Positions 1 to 15,100 are shown, numbered from the stretch's first letter. The stretch is 64,000 bases of DNA from Mermis nigrescens (GCA_036768485.1 JAVLUZ010000345.1:367785-431784), one strand, 5' to 3'. Notes: generated by a model not told the origin, from the letters alone. Numbers and translations are program-made.

Positions 1-104
1 TAGTTGAACTGAGGCAAACCGCTTGGTAAAATTATTGTGTGTGAAAATACTCGAGCAGCGAACAAGTGATCAACCGATCCATCTCCGTTTTCTCCTGTAA
101 AATC
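1..104 (-). CDS. Exon: REJ continuation, cut by window edge
   Basis: Acceptor GCGATTTTACAG. The leading GA completes the codon left by the previous exon. Reads ENGDGSVDHLFAARVFS, then IILPSGLPQFN, where an aliphatic-LPxG strand follows the GW motif as in REJ proteins. The exon runs off the left edge. Confidence 0.72.
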
Positions 105-3100
105 GCAACGCTTTTAGATTAGGCACATATGCAAACAATTAGGGCAAAAAAGTCTTTGAGTCTTCTTCAGTGCCAAGATTTTAAATACTCTAAAAGTTTT
201 GATGAGTTCTCGATGTGCAAGAAGCAAGCAAGGGGCAAACAAGTAGTGAATGAAAATAATGACAAGTAAAAAATAAAAAAGCAAACATGCGCGAATGAGG
301 CGAGACTTCGTGACTGTTTATAAACATACGATTACTAATACAATGCAATATTTTATTTGTATAAACGCAATTCTAAAATGTCAGAATGAAAGATACCGCA
401 ATGACTAAATACGAAATTCTATTTGTCCAAATGGAGACTCCTTTCAGCTTTTAAGAGAAAAATAAAAATTTGGCTCAAGTCAGATCGATACTTAATAAAG
501 AGTTCCCATTGACTATTTACATTGAGACAGAAATGCATATTTTCGAGTTAGGCCTCCAGAAGGTAAAAAGGGATTCTTCTCGAGGAAAATGACAAACTTA
601 ATATCCAAAGTAGATAAAGTTCAAAGCTTTTCTTCAAGTGTCATCGATGTGAAACAGAAATTGTGAATTATGCGAACGTAAATGCTATTTTACTATATAC
701 GCTGATCGCCGCTTTTATTTAGACGATTTTAGCTCGATATAACCTGACATGCACGTGGGGAGTTGGAGGGTCTAGAGTAGACCCCCAAAATAGAAAAATT
801 AGTTTTTCCCCGGGAAAATGAGAAAACGGATGAAAATTGAAAATTTTATTCAAAAGTGCTTCAAATCGACCGAAAACTATGTGAGAATGTAGTTTTAACG
901 CTATATTAGCGCTTACGCCAGTTTTTGAGGTCATTTTGGCCCAAAAAAGCTAAATTCTTGACCCCCCAGACCGGCTGACCCCCCAGATTGGCCATGCTGT
1001 GCAACTATGGATATAATCTCGGACTGATCCTTAAACAGGTTTAACACACTAGGTAGGCCATGTTCTGCGACTATGGTCACACGTACCGAAAAAATGTAAA
1101 AGTTAGCTTGAGTAATCTAAATTTTTTGGTGCCATTACTTAGCCTGGATAGAGCTATTATTGGAAACATAATTTGCCACAAAAGTAAAACTTTCGAAAAA
1201 TCATGCGTAGAATCAAGCGATACATGGTAAAAAATTAAACATTTCTTACTTAGCAACAGATAAGTGTCAATAGAGTCATCGCTCGTCCACCCGTTGCACA
1301 TTATAAAAAAGTTGTCAATCAGGGATCGTCCGCTGGTCACATTTAACGAACAGTTTCCCGGTTTTGGAGGTAGCATAGCCATCAATTTGACTTTTGAGTA
1401 AGCGAAAATTGGGTCGCTCGAGTAAGCGAAAGTAATAAGAAGTGGGTCGGAGAAAGCAGATGACACAAAAAATGACTTTGCGATTTTAATCGACAGTGAA
1501 TCATAACCTGTAAAATAAGCAAAGAGAATTCGAAAAAAATTTTTTTGTTCTAAGACTTTTTTGCAAGCTGCTGCAGAAAACATAATGCATAATATATACT
1601 ACTTCCAAAAAACTAGTCGAAAAATACAAGTATCAAATATTTGGCTTTAGTCGATGGATACCCGAAATAATAATCAAACTGAAATAAAAAATGACTACTC
1701 AGAAAAATCTTTACAGCTTTTACTATCCCTTAATAATTAACTTATTTCAGTTATGCAAGATCGATTACTGTGTCATGAAAATTTAAAGCATTGACGATCG
1801 TACAATATTCGGCAGGCACTTTGATGTTGATGCTATTAGTCGTATTTTGATGACAAAAGACCATTGACAGACAATATTCTAAACATTTTTCGTCACATTT
1901 TTGCTGCTATTTGGTACCTTCCTTGGCTTGGAAATCATGGTTTTCAATATACGAGAAAAACACTGGTTTTAGACATTTTAGTCGGAGCTCCTCCTTTCAA
2001 GAACATAAAAACGTAAAAAAATTTAGAAAAAACCCGAGTGAATCTATCAAAATATTGTCAAAATATAGCTAAAAATGCTTTAAAAACACTCTTTCAACGA
2101 TTTTTTTCAAAAAATTGACAATTCTGGGGTTCAGCAGCCATTTTTTGAGGGTCAGCAGCCATTCTGCATCGGTCAAAATTACACATGGGCGTGGGGAGCG
2201 GTCTGGGGATATACACTCCCTCAAGTAGTTGAAAACCCCACGAAGATTACTGTAGACCCTCCAGAATTCTATTTTAGTAACATTTTTGACGATTTTTTGA
2301 CAATTTTTGGCGATTCACCCCCTCCAGAATTTTTTTGTTGCCCATGTATGTCAAAAACTCCCTCAAGAAATCAAATGGTCAAATAGAAATAGTACATAAT
2401 GATTGTGTAATATTTTTTAAACTTATTTAACAGTTGCACAAGTAAAAAAAAGAGTACCGTCTAGAAAAGGAGAGACAGCAAGGACATTAAAATTTCTGTC
2501 TGCAATATTCCATGAGATGCTTCCTGCTCCATTATCGCTGCATTCAGCACAAATAGCTTGTAACAACAGATCAGCCGTGGGATTGTAAAGCAGGCCAGAA
2601 TGATGTGGAAAGCATGTTTCTGCTTTTTTACACCTTAATGAGATTAAAACCTAGAGTTTCGACAATAATGGAGCACATGCTGCTTTTATTTATTCTGGCA
2701 AAAATAATCCAAACGATATATCATGGGTAGCGCGATAGCGCTACCTATAATTTACTTGGCCATCCTTTTTTCTTATATGTTTATGACAGCGAGTGCGAAA
2801 TTTGTGTGCCCCCCTCACAGCTATAACGGCACACATCTGGGAGGTGCGGTTTTTTTAAAAGGTAGATAATAAAAAAACTTAAATACCCCTTTTGTTTTTG
2901 TTTACACTCAATACCGAGCTAGTCGTGAGTGTCTAAAGTTTACACCAAAAATGATCGACGGAGGGCCAATTTTTTTAAAATGTTTTGCCTGATTACTAGG
3001 TTACGAATCTGGTCTTAAAATTTCTTTACACTCATTAGTTGTTGCACAGGAGTGTAAATTAGACGGTTTTTTTACTGTATTCATGTGCAAGAGCATATCT

Positions 3101-6100
3101 AACTCATTTTTCCATTCTATGCAATCTGATTGGTTTCAAAAAGTAGACGGTTATAAAATCTAGGGAAGCCTTCTTTTATTTTTTTTAAAGTAATATTTTC
3201 AAATTTAGAGGCGGTCTATTGTAAAGAGTCTGGGACAAAAAAAATTTTCTGCCATATTCTCCAATTAGTAGACAGAACGTGGTGATTATCTTCAAAATGT
3301 GCCTCGTCCTAAGCGCTACACATCAAAATTTATTTTGTTTCTTCACAATCAATATTGCGTTATTAGTCCAGGTGTAAACTTTACAATGAAAAAATTTTTT
3401 CCGCCCAGAGCGTCGTGGATGATGATTTTTTTAAAAATGTTCTCCGTAAGGTCAGAATAACGAATCTGACCTTTAAACTTTCTACAGCCAGTGTTTGTTG
3501 AGGTATGAAGAGGTGAACTTTGAATTATACATCTATTTTCTAATGCCGATAGATAACTCCGTATTGCATATTGTTTGATTAGATTTTTCTTATTTCAGAG
3601 GTTTTTGACTCGTCTTTAATGGAAATTTTTTATTATCATAAATGCACTTTTCTTAAACTTCAGTAGAATGATGAATATTTTTCAATATAGTATAATCAAG
3701 CTGAAATCTTCGCTGCGAGTTGAGTTTTGGTGCAATGGCTGACGTATCCGTTTACGCATGTGGATTTAAAAAAAGAATAATGGGTTCAAGTCTTCTGAAT
3801 ACTAACTTTTTTCATTTTTTAATTCTTTTGGCAAAACCATGTACTTCATTTGACTTATTCATCTATTTAGGTTCTGCAGATGACACTTTTTGTTTTTTGA
3901 ATTTCGCCTTAGTTCTCGAATGGGTGTGTAAAGAGTGCGAAAATCTGGGGTGAAAAGACACATTTTGGTCGAGTTTTCGACTTGTTTATGTCTGCCAACA
4001 ACTCCGGTTATGAGTTTTAAGAAATTTTTTCTGACTGAAATGTACTACGGATCAGGGGCTATCTTGCGCTTACCAGCAAAACTTTTCTACCATCAATACG
4101 CAGTTAGTACCAGGGGTTTAGACTTTACACTCTAGTGGATGAGTAAAAAAACAGATTTTGTCCAAGATTTCTCTGCCAACTTTTTCAGTAATGAATTGGA
4201 ATGAATTGAATGAAATAGAAAAAAAGTAACTTTTAAGAGCTACACGTCGAAGCAAGCCGCGTTCAAAAAAACGTAATATTCAGTTGTTTATGGGAGTGCA
4301 AAGTTCGAAATCTGAGGTGTAAAATGGGCGAAAAAACAGGTTTTTTTCGTATTTTGATTGGTAAATCATATCAAATATTTTGCGGAACATAAGTTTGGCA
4401 CATACAAACGTACTACAATCAAAGGGCTACAAACTGGCCCGAACCGAATTTATTTACACTCAATGGGCGTTAGGTTCGGATTTTCAAAGTTTACAATGTG
4501 TTGGACAGTTAAAAATACGTGTTCGTTCATTTTTTTGTTCGCCACTTTCTCTGTTCAGAAGTCGGGCGAGGTCGAATAGGATAAAAATAAAGTACTTTCT
4601 AAGGGGTACGCGTCACAGCGAATTGCGTTCGTTTACATCAATATTTTGCTTTTTCGGGAGGTGTAAAGTCAAAGAATAGGGGAGTTAAACGTGTTTCTGT
4701 CTTGTTTTTTCTGCCAAGTTCTGGGTTATGAGTCTGGACATAAACTCAAGTCTAAAAATGAACCAGAAACCAAATGTGATACGCCAGTCTGTTTGCACTC
4801 AAAGTGGTGTAAAGTGGTTTACATCTGATATTTATTTGTCCTCGGGCCATTGTGGAGACTTAATTGTTTGATAAATGTTGATCGTAATATCAGAGTAATA
4901 TCAGAATTACGAATCCGACTGAAATTTTCTTTACGTTCTGTTGTTGTTTACACTTTACACTGCATATTAGCTTTAGTTCTAGAGCCTTGCGGAAGCTTAA
5001 TTTTTTTTCAAAATGTTCTACGTAAAATCAGAATGGGGAATCTGACTGTTAGTTTTCTCTACACCTAGTAGTTGTGTAAAGTTTGCACTATTCATTTGTT
5101 GTTAATATGTAGTTTATACTACAAATTTATTTTACTTCCAAATCTGAGCGTTAGTGTTCCTTACACTTGATATTTGCATAAAGTTTATGCTGAAAAACTT
5201 TGATCTGTTGTCTTATTTAAAATGGATAATGCTGATGATAAGAACAATATTGTTTTCCGCGTTCTTGGACTGTTGTCATTATTGTGGCATGTTACTGTAT
5301 GTGTTTACTGACTGATGTACTCAAATCATGCTAATTAGAAGTAGGAAACTAGCAAAGAAAAATGCTCCGATGGAACAAAAAGGATGAATATACTTGGAAT
5401 TGTGTATTAAGGATGTAAAAGGAGGGGACTGGGAAAAAGCTACCTAAAGTCGCAAAATCTGATAAAAATCACACTTTCTCTAAGCAACGCAAAAAATCGA
5501 AGTATATTCTGCGGCCTCTAAAAAAGTGTCTTTTTAAATAATTTTCAAAGTTTCAGATAAGAGTGTATAAACGAAATCTATAATGTTTACTTTTTTAAAT
5601 TGCTGGCAAGTAGCAACGCTGACTAGCTTCATATCCTGATTGATAGAAAACTAAGTGGTATTGTACTAAATGTTTTATTTTGTTACGAGCATTATAGCAA
5701 GCAAAGCAGGGGCCGATTGATTAGTGCACACAATCGTTACGGGCATGCTAGTGTACCCACATTTAGTCTGTTTCAAGTCAACTTACGCGTTTCCTACTGT
5801 TTTAAACCAACAATTTCTTCAATTGTCTTGGATGCATCAATGTTTGCTATTTCATTCAATTGGCTTAGAAAGACTGTTAGTTTACTCAATATCATTTCCC
5901 ATAGCTACTGCATAGCTAACGTGCTGCTTTTTCAATCATTTTTATGGTTAAATATTTATTTTAATCTGTTGACCGCAGAATATACTTCGATTTTTTGCGT
6001 TGCTTGGAGAAAGTGTGATTTTTATCAGATTTTGCGACTTTAGGTAGATTTTTCCTAGTCCTCTCCTTTTACATCCTTAATACACAATTCCAAGTATATT

Positions 6101-9100
6101 CATCTTTTTTGTTCCATTGGAGCATTTTTCTTTGCTAGTACTATCTATTTTGAGAAAATAAAAACATCATGTACGTAGACAAAAAACATCATGTAGGAAG
6201 ACAACTTCGCTTTAAGGCATACTTAATCTTTTTTGATGCACATTACTAAATATCTTCGATGTATTATTTTGTAGAAAAAAGATAATTGCAAATCAAGTAT
6301 TGTTGTTGTTGTATTTGCCGGACATGGTACCATCGATCAAATGTTTAATGCGGTTGCTATCTTTGCTGGTTTCCTCCATAGTTCGATGATATTTGCTTGT
6401 AAAGGCCGTGACGGGCAGTTGAAGAGGTGTAGTGTATCTTCTGTCGCCGCCAGGCAGTAAGGGCAAAGATCAGATGTTTGGCCAGTGTTGTCTAGTCGGC
6501 TGCGAGTCGATGCCAATATGTAGCTGTATCCGCTCCTTAGTTGTGCAAGTTTGGCTCGGGAGCAACGTGGGAGATTTGTTTCTTGTGCGGCGATGTTTGG
6601 TGGGCGACGGAATATGAAAGGGTTTGGTTTGATGAAGCGGTGACGGCTGGCGATCACTGCCTTCTTGTGGAGATTGTTTTGACATTGGTGAAGTGTCGTA
6701 GGTGGAGGTAGATTTCTTAAACGGCGTTGAACTCTAGTTTCTGAGTACATTTTAAGTGTAGGTTTGAGCCGGAAATTTCTTTGACGTCGGCAAGGTGGTC
6801 CAGGACAGCCGAATAACTGCCTGCATGGATGGTTGTTATGCAGGCATGCGACGAAATATTGGTCAGCCAAGAGTCGGTTGTGATCTGATACAGATAGCAT
6901 TCTGGTTTCGCTATGCAGGTGGTCGATTGACGTGAGTTGAAGGCAACCGGTAGCCAAACGGAGTGCCGTATTTTGACAGCTTTGCAGTTTTCCAAAATTA
7001 GATGTTTTAATTGACGGCGTCCAAACTGGTGCAGCATAATTCAAAATTGAACGGCCAATGGCCTTGTATGTTAGAAGAATCGTTTCTTTTTGTGCACCCC
7101 ATGTTCGTCCAGTTAACGCTTTCAAGATGTTGTTGCGTTTTTGAACTTTTTGTTTGATCGTCTCGGTATGGCGGTTGAACGATAGGCTAGGGTCAAACGT
7201 AACACCTAAAATTTTTGGATATTTTTCGGTTGGCAGATGTACGTTGTTGATGGAGATGTTGAGTTGCAGCGAATGTTGTTTGGTTTCAGGAGTAAATAGT
7301 GTACTTGTTGATTTTTCGGTAGAAATTGTGAGATGGCGGTTTTTGAGGAAGGTGGCGAGTAGAGGTAGATAGTTGTTCAACCGGTTTTCCATGATTTTGA
7401 TTGTTGGGTTGCTCGTGAACACGGTTATATCATCCGCATACGAAATCACTTGGATTTCCGGTGATGGTGTTGGCAAGTCGCGGATATATGCATTGAATAA
7501 GGCTGGTGAAATCACAGAGCCTTGAGGCACACCCATTCTAGTGATTGTACTTTTGGATCTCACATTGCGGAAAGTACATATTGCTTCTCTTCCTCGTAAA
7601 TAAGCTGCCAACCAGCGGCAGGTCCAGCCAGGTAAGGTCGAGTCGGCCAGAGTTTTCAGCAGCATAGTGTGATCCACAGAATCATAGGCTTTGCTCAGAT
7701 CCAGTGCTACTGCTATTGTTCTTTTCGCTGGTTTTGGTTGGTTGAAACCTTGGCATACTGCCGTTGTAAGGTGCAAGAGGGCAGACGTAGTTGAATGGCC
7801 AGGTCTGAAGCCGTGCTGGTGTAAGGCAGGCGGTAAATGATTGATAATGTGTGGCAAGAGTAGGCGTTCCATTATTTTTGCAGAAGGGCATAAAAGTGAG
7901 ATAGGTCGGTATGATGATGCAGTATTAGGATCTTTGCCAGGTTTAGGCAAGGCGATTATGATCGAACGTTTCCAAATCAAAGGCAAAATAGCGGTCGAGG
8001 CAGACAAATTGAACAAATTGGTAAGGAACTGCAGACCAAAAGGGCCGAGGTGTTTTAGGTACGGCATTGCAATTTCATCTGGACCAAACGCCTTTGAGTT
8101 TTTGGCTTCTTTAATCGCTTTTTTGACATCGTTGATATTAAACTGCACTTGGCTAAGTTGTTTTTTGTGAATCTGGCGTATAACACGTCGGGTGTCGGGC
8201 GATGAGGTGTGTTGGCGAACCGCTGTGAACTGTTTCAGCAATTTGTTGGCAATACGATTGCTGTCAGTTTCTTCACTGGTAGAGAAACGAATGGGTGCGT
8301 TGTCAACGCCGCGATTTTTGCCGTCAAGTGCTTTTATGGTGGACCAAAGTCTTTTTGTGTTTGAAGGACGATTGTTCAGGTTGCCAACAAATTCTCGCCA
8401 TTTCCTGGTTTTTTCCTCATTGCAGACTTGATTGAGCGTTTTGGTCAGGTCGGCTAGTCTGTTCGAAGTAGGGTCGATGCTTCTGATGGTATCACGTTCC
8501 TTTATCAGCTCATTAGCACGGTCAGATAGGCTTGGATCATAGAGTTTGCGACGACCAAATGGTATGCTTTTCTTGGCGGCGGCTATAATGATACGTCTAA
8601 GCATGACTTCGCGTTGATGCACTGAGAGGTTATTGTTCAACGTGAGCGACGACACTTTATTTTCCACTTCGACGGTGAAAAGGGACCAGTTGGCTTTGTT
8701 GAAGTTAACGAAAGTCTTCTTTTGCGATATGATCAGCTCTTGTTTCGTATCTATTTTAAGTATGATAGGCTTATGGTCGGATGACAGGGTGTTTTTTGTG
8801 TTCCATTGTATAAGCGGTGCAAGTTCAGAAGAAGCAAGGGACAAATCGGGCGAAGTTGGTCGTTGATTGGCTGCGACTGGCAGACGGGTAGCTTGTTTCT
8901 CATTCAGCAGCAGTAGGTCGGATTGATCGATTAGGTCGGTGACAAAATTGCCACGACCATCATTAGATGGTGAATGCCACAATTTATTGTGTGCATTGAA
9001 ATCGCCCAATACAACTACTCTGTCCATGTCAAAAATAGCAGCCAGAGGCGGCTCATAGCCAGGAGGGCAGCTTGAGACAGGAGGAATATAGATATTGACC

Positions 9101-12100
9101 ACAGTGATGTCGCCGTTTGACGTTGCGATTGAAATTGCCGCTGATTCCATCGTACCATCATTGCATAAGACAGGGATGTCGATATTTTTTGCCACAGTGT
9201 CTTCGCGGATGAGAAAGCCAATACCACCACCAACATTGGGGGTGATGCGATCTTTGCGAAGTAAGCGATAGCCGTATGTTTTAGGATCTTTGATGCTGGG
9301 GTTGAGCTTAGTCTCTTGCAACACACCAATGGCAACGTCCTGTTCTTTCAAAAAGTTCATGAGCTCTGGTATTTTGCCTTTTAAACCATTTATATTTAAT
9401 TGCAGTATTTTTAATGGTTTGTTCTGTTGTTGTAACATAGAAGTGGCGCATTTAGGACATTTGTATGAATCTTTTTTGTAGTCGCCAATTTTCTTCAAGC
9501 CGCTGCACTTCTGTTGCTTATGAATCCACATCTTGCAGTTTGAACAGAGCACTGAGTTGTAATAAGCGTTACTGCCACACACGCCACATGGGTAACGGAT
9601 GGGGCGAGTTGGTCCAGGATTTGGTTCGACGCCAGCACTAAGTAGTAGAAGCCGGAGCAGCACGGCCGGCATGTGTAGCTCCGCAAATAAAAACACATTT
9701 GATCGATGATGCTCCATATACGGAGAGTAAACGTCGTTTGATCCAGCTGTACATAGAAAAATACGAAGCAATTCAATACAGTGGAAGTATTATGTAAGAT
9801 TCTGAGGTAGTTAGGCTTCGGAAAATTTCGAGAGGCAATAATACGTTCGAAGTTTATTGTTTGCCAGGTCAGAACCATACATGTACAGTATGGAAATTCT
9901 GAGGGATCAGCCCCAAATATTTTCAGGAAGTGCCTCTTTTGCGTTAAAAAATGACAAATTCACAATAAAAACGCTGTTCTTAGACGTTTCGGAAGATCCT
10001 CGTTCTTTCTAGGACATAAAAACATCAAAACATTTCGAAAAAAATTTGGAAAAAATCGAAAAAATTAGAACAAAATTTAGTCAAAAAATGTTTATATGGC
10101 GCGAAGCGCCGAAAACTTGTGACTTTTGAGCCAAAAATGAGCTAAAAACACTTAGGAAGTACGTTTTTTACAATTTTTATGAAGAACTGTCAATTCTGTG
10201 GGGATCGCAGCCATTTTGTGGGGAGTCAGTAGCCATTCTCGGTGGGGTCAGCCCCCAACCCCGATTCTCCCTCCCAATAACATGTATGGTCAGAACTAAC
10301 AAAGAATGAGCCTTAGGTTAACTGTATTGAACTTGGGACAACTATGCTGTCGATCACACTTATACGAATCATGGCGCTGTCCTGCAGCAGCAGCGGATTA
10401 TAAGCCCCCAGAAGTTGTCGGCTTACAGTAAGGTTTATTTCACAAGTGAAACCTATCGTGAACAGAGAGGCGTTGAATATTAGGTAACTCCAGCCGTTGT
10501 CATCTAGCAGTCTGATAGCTGAAAACAGAACAATGGAAATGCAATACATCAAGCCTAATATTCAATAAAAGAAAGAAACAGGAAAATCGTAAAGCACAGT
10601 TATTACCGTATTGAATTACTTAATTGATTATTAATTATTAAAATATTAAAAACCATATAAATCAGAATCGAAATTATAATAATTTAAATGGTCCATGAAC
10701 AAATAAATAATGAAATAGCCAGTAATCAACATTATCGCAATATTGGAAACATAAGTGTTCATCCAACAGTGGTTTCGAACGTTCTTTTGCTTCACTGCGG
10801 GTCTAGACCCCCAGGTGAGAAAAATTAAAAATTTGGAGTACATGAGGCAAAACGGAGGCCAAAAATCAACGAGCATCGAAAAAGTGCTTGAAATTGACCA
10901 GAAAATATAAAATGACGTAGTTTTAATAATATTTCAGCACTTACACCAGTTTTTGAGGATGTTTTGGCCCCCAAAAAAGCTCAACATTTATCACCAGATG
11001 TGCATCTTACTGTCTACACTACAGACCTTCAACTATTCTGCTCTAAAATGCGCTAAAACAGGTCAAATAAGGTAAAAACATTGTTCGGAAGATTATAGCT
11101 GCGAGAATAACAAAATTTTGCACGTGATGAGCTTGTTTAATTCAACATTAGATAAGAATTAAGCACCAATTATTAGCAGGATCAGTAGCGACAATTCGGG
11201 GGCTTGAATCCCAATTCCGAATACCCTTCAACCCCCAGAATAAAATTTCTAAGGTTTTAACGATTTTTGACCCATAAGATTCTCCAGAATATGGGTGCTA
11301 CCCATATGTATTCTGGGGGTTGGGGTTGGACCCCCCTCCCCCCCCCCGCAGAATGGCTGCCAATCTCCCGTAAAATGGCTGCGACCCCCATCCCCCAGAA
11401 TTGTTGATTTTTTGAAAAATTGTGAAAAGTGTGTTTTTATGCGTTTTTAGCTCATTTTTGGCTCAAAAGTCGCAAATTTCATGTATGCATTTTTTTGTCT
11501 ATACTTTGTTCAATTTTCTCGATTTTTTGAATTTTTTATCGAAAATTTTCTATGGTTTCATGTTCTAGAAAGAACGAGCAATGTCCGAAACGTCTATCAA
11601 CAGTGTTTTTGACGTGTATCCGATGTTTTTTAGCCCAAGAAAGGAACTTTTTGGAAATTTTATGGGCCTGATTCCCCCCATGAATTCCCATTATGTACAT
11701 GTATGGTGCTGCCCATGTTTGATAAGCACGCGTTCAAATGCGAAAGACTAGAAGGTTATCTATGCTGAAACAAATCATGAACCATATACGTTTTTGAATA
11801 ACTTTTACTGGATGTGGATCCACAACTCGAAAAGAAAGAATCCGGGTCTGGGTCGACAATAAAAGCGGCGGACGTAGATGTCGCGTTTTTACATGCCCAA
11901 GTGAAACTGTCAAATTGCTAAAGAAATATGTTAAACGCGATTAAGGAAGTGCATTGATTCGTGCATCAAGCAATGTGCAACAAGCCGATGTTTATAAATT
12001 TAAATGCACAGTAATGTAACTGAGCTGCATGTATCCCTTTTGATCCGTTGTGATCATTTTATAACTTTTTACGCATTTAAAGTTCTATTAGACCACATGC

Positions 12101-15100
12101 GAAATCGCGAAAAAACATACTCGAAGTGAATAAGTGGATAAGTTCTGATCTTTTGATGAATTTTTTTAAATTTCCTAGAAGATTCGCAATGCACGTGCAG
12201 TAAGCAGAATAAAAACGTATACGATGAACGCTTGTTATTTTTCATCCGTGAAGAGTGAAGAGCAGCGGAGTAAATCAAATGATCTATCACTCCTCTCTGT
12301 CAGAGTCCTTATTATCCGTAGGAATAGTAAAATAAAAAATTATAACAGTCCATGAATAATCGTTGTAACATTTTCGGAAAACTAATGCGTTTCAGTTTCT
12401 CTAGAAGATGTGGGAAAATAGAGTTAGGCAAAAACAACAACAAAAGATTTTTACGAATTATTATTTATGATATTGCTAGGATTGTACTATAATTTTTAGG
12501 ATAAGAGCACTAACAGCAATCTTAGTATTAATGATCGCAATAACTCGTTTATAGCATCACCTGCGTAAAATAAATTTATTGAGTATTATAATAGAATAAC
12601 GCAAAAATGCATTTTTAATACAAACCTATGAGTAGTTATATGAAAAATCGGTCAACCATGCTCGTGAAAAACCCTTAAAGTTTTCAATAAAAATATGTTT
12701 AATTAACAAATAATTTTTAATTTACTGGCAAAGTCCCGGGAGCCAGGTTCCTATCCGTGGAATACAATCCAGCATTGAGTACAATCGTATCATTCTTGGA
12801 TAATACTATATCGGACTGGTTTTCGAATATGACAGCCACGATATCAGATGGCACAATTTTAAAATATCCTTCCATTGTTGCATCTATAGCGTGGTCAGCA
12901 TACAATTTTTCGCTAGTGTTCATGATAACCTAAAAATTATAATTTTATTTAACAACTTTCAAAAACAATTGGAGTTTTATATTTTCTTTGGATTCAGACA
13001 TATTGCCTGCTGCTGTTCTTTGTGTCTACAAAATCGCATAGATAAATGTGCCAGAAAACAGCATTTAATTGAAAGACCGTGGAGATATTTTTATTGTCCA
13101 TTTTACTGCACTCCTCATTTCACACATTTAAAAGGTCTACGAGTTGGTCCAAGAACTACCCGTCTTAATGTTGAACACATCTCCGGAAATACAGTAGATA
13201 GGCGGTTTAAATTTTTTAAACTATTCGGTGAAACAAGTAAAAAACATGTGTAGAGTATAGCAATATATAATATATAACAATATATAATACTGCCCTGCAT
13301 ATGCTTTGAAAATGGGTGTGACAATGAATTGCTGACACGGGACAGCACCATAGGTGGGCAGCACCGAAATTCTGGGGGGGTGAAAAAATTTCTGGGGGGG
13401 TGAAAAAATTTTTAAAGGTCAAAAAATGGTCTTAAAAGTGGTCGTATGGCAAAAAACACCATTTTTCGACGTTTCTCATCAAGCTCTATCCAATGGCATC
13501 AAAAAATTGCTGAAAAAGCAAAAAAAATTCCTGGGGGGTATTTTGATTTCTGGGGGGTATTCCAACTTCTGGGGGGTGCATACCCCCAAACCCCCCACGC
13601 CCATGTGTGGACAGCATCATGCATGGGCAGCGAAAACATTCTGAGGGGTCTGGTTGGGTAAAATCACCAAAAATCACCAAAAATGTAACTAAAAATAGAA
13701 GTTGGGGTCTACAGTAATCTGCAGGGGTTTTGCAACTTCTGCAAAAAGTGTAACCCCTACCCCAACCCCTCCCCCAGGCCAACGTGTAGACAGTACTACA
13801 GACTTCAATAAACCTTAAGTAGCTATTTAAGAGATTGTGTTCCGATTTTCCGATCGTCCCGATTATCCCGCCCCATTTCCCAACTGTCCCGTTTCTCCGA
13901 CTGTAGATAAAAATGTGACAGATAGCACTAACCAAACATCTGTCATTGTCTATCTTTTGTTCTCTGAAAAGTAGGCATAAAAGAACAACGAGATATAGAG
14001 TTTAACTCGTATTAATTATTATGCTACTTTACTGGTCTGCTAAAAATTATATATTTGGTCATTTAATAGAAAAACGAGGGGCGCATAGCTGCAAAACTAC
14101 TCTCAGACGCGTTATTTTCTGTTCGCATCACACTATTATTCTCATTTTACTTAAAGTACCTATGTATACGTGATTGCAAAATTATCTATTTATAAGGGAC
14201 AAATAGACTCAGTTTTGCAATCCAAATGACTATCTTGAGAAAATCAAAAACTGTGTTACCAATAAAACAAATCATATTTTCCTGCGCTGAACGCGTATAA
14301 GTGCACTCTCGTCAACCTTTGCCATGGTCGGAAAAAACGGGATTTGAGGGAATTTGAAAACAACTTGTTTTATCGCTAGACAGAGAAGCGGGCTGGTCGC
14401 AGAATTTAGAAAGTCGGAGAATCGGTATAGTCGGTGAATAGGAACGGTCGGTGAAACGGTAACGTCCCCAACATGGCCACCAGTCCCAACACGGCCACCG
14501 TCCCAACACGGCCACCGTCCCAACACGGCCACCGAAATTCCTAACACGGCCACCGTCCCAACACGGCCACCGTCCCAACACCGTCCAACTACGTCCCAAC
14601 ACGGCCACCGTCCCAACACGGCCACCGTCCCAACACGGCCACCGTCCCAACACGGCCACCGTCCCAACATGGCCACCATCCCAATATGGCCACCGTCTTA
14701 ACAAAGCCACTGTCTCAACAAGGCCACCACCACACGTGGGCGTGGGGGTTTGGGGGTATGCACCCCCAGGAGTTCGAATACCCCCCCAGAAACCAAAATA
14801 ACCCCCCCAGAATTCAATTTTTGGAAATTTTTTGCTTTTTTCGCGATTTTTTATGCCACTGGATAGTGCTCGATGAGAAACGTTGAAAAATGATGTTTTC
14901 TTCGCCATACCACCATTTTTAAGACCATTTTTTTATCTTTGAAAAATTTTGCACCCCTCAGAATCCATGTCTAATTACCTTCCTGTAATTAATTATTAAT
15001 ACCTGCTTAACTGATTAAAATACAGTGATAGTGGCCTTGTTGAGACAGTGGCTTTGTTGGGTCGGTGGCCATTTTAGGACGGTGGCCATGTTGGGACGGT

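Noticed and set aside
719..934. 71-codon minus-strand ORF, with similar ORFs at 37461-37760, 24500-24691 and 54782-55030
   Set aside because: All are the same frame through copies of the R1 element (KIFNFHPF pattern), so they are repeat-derived.
3720..5068. Plus-strand ORFs of 66-108 codons in the first intron stretch
   Set aside because: They cross the decayed tandem array, have no domain and no supporting splice structure.
6432..9481. Many 60-130-codon ORFs on both strands across 6.4-9.5 kb
   Set aside because: Shadows of the LINE polyprotein in other frames.
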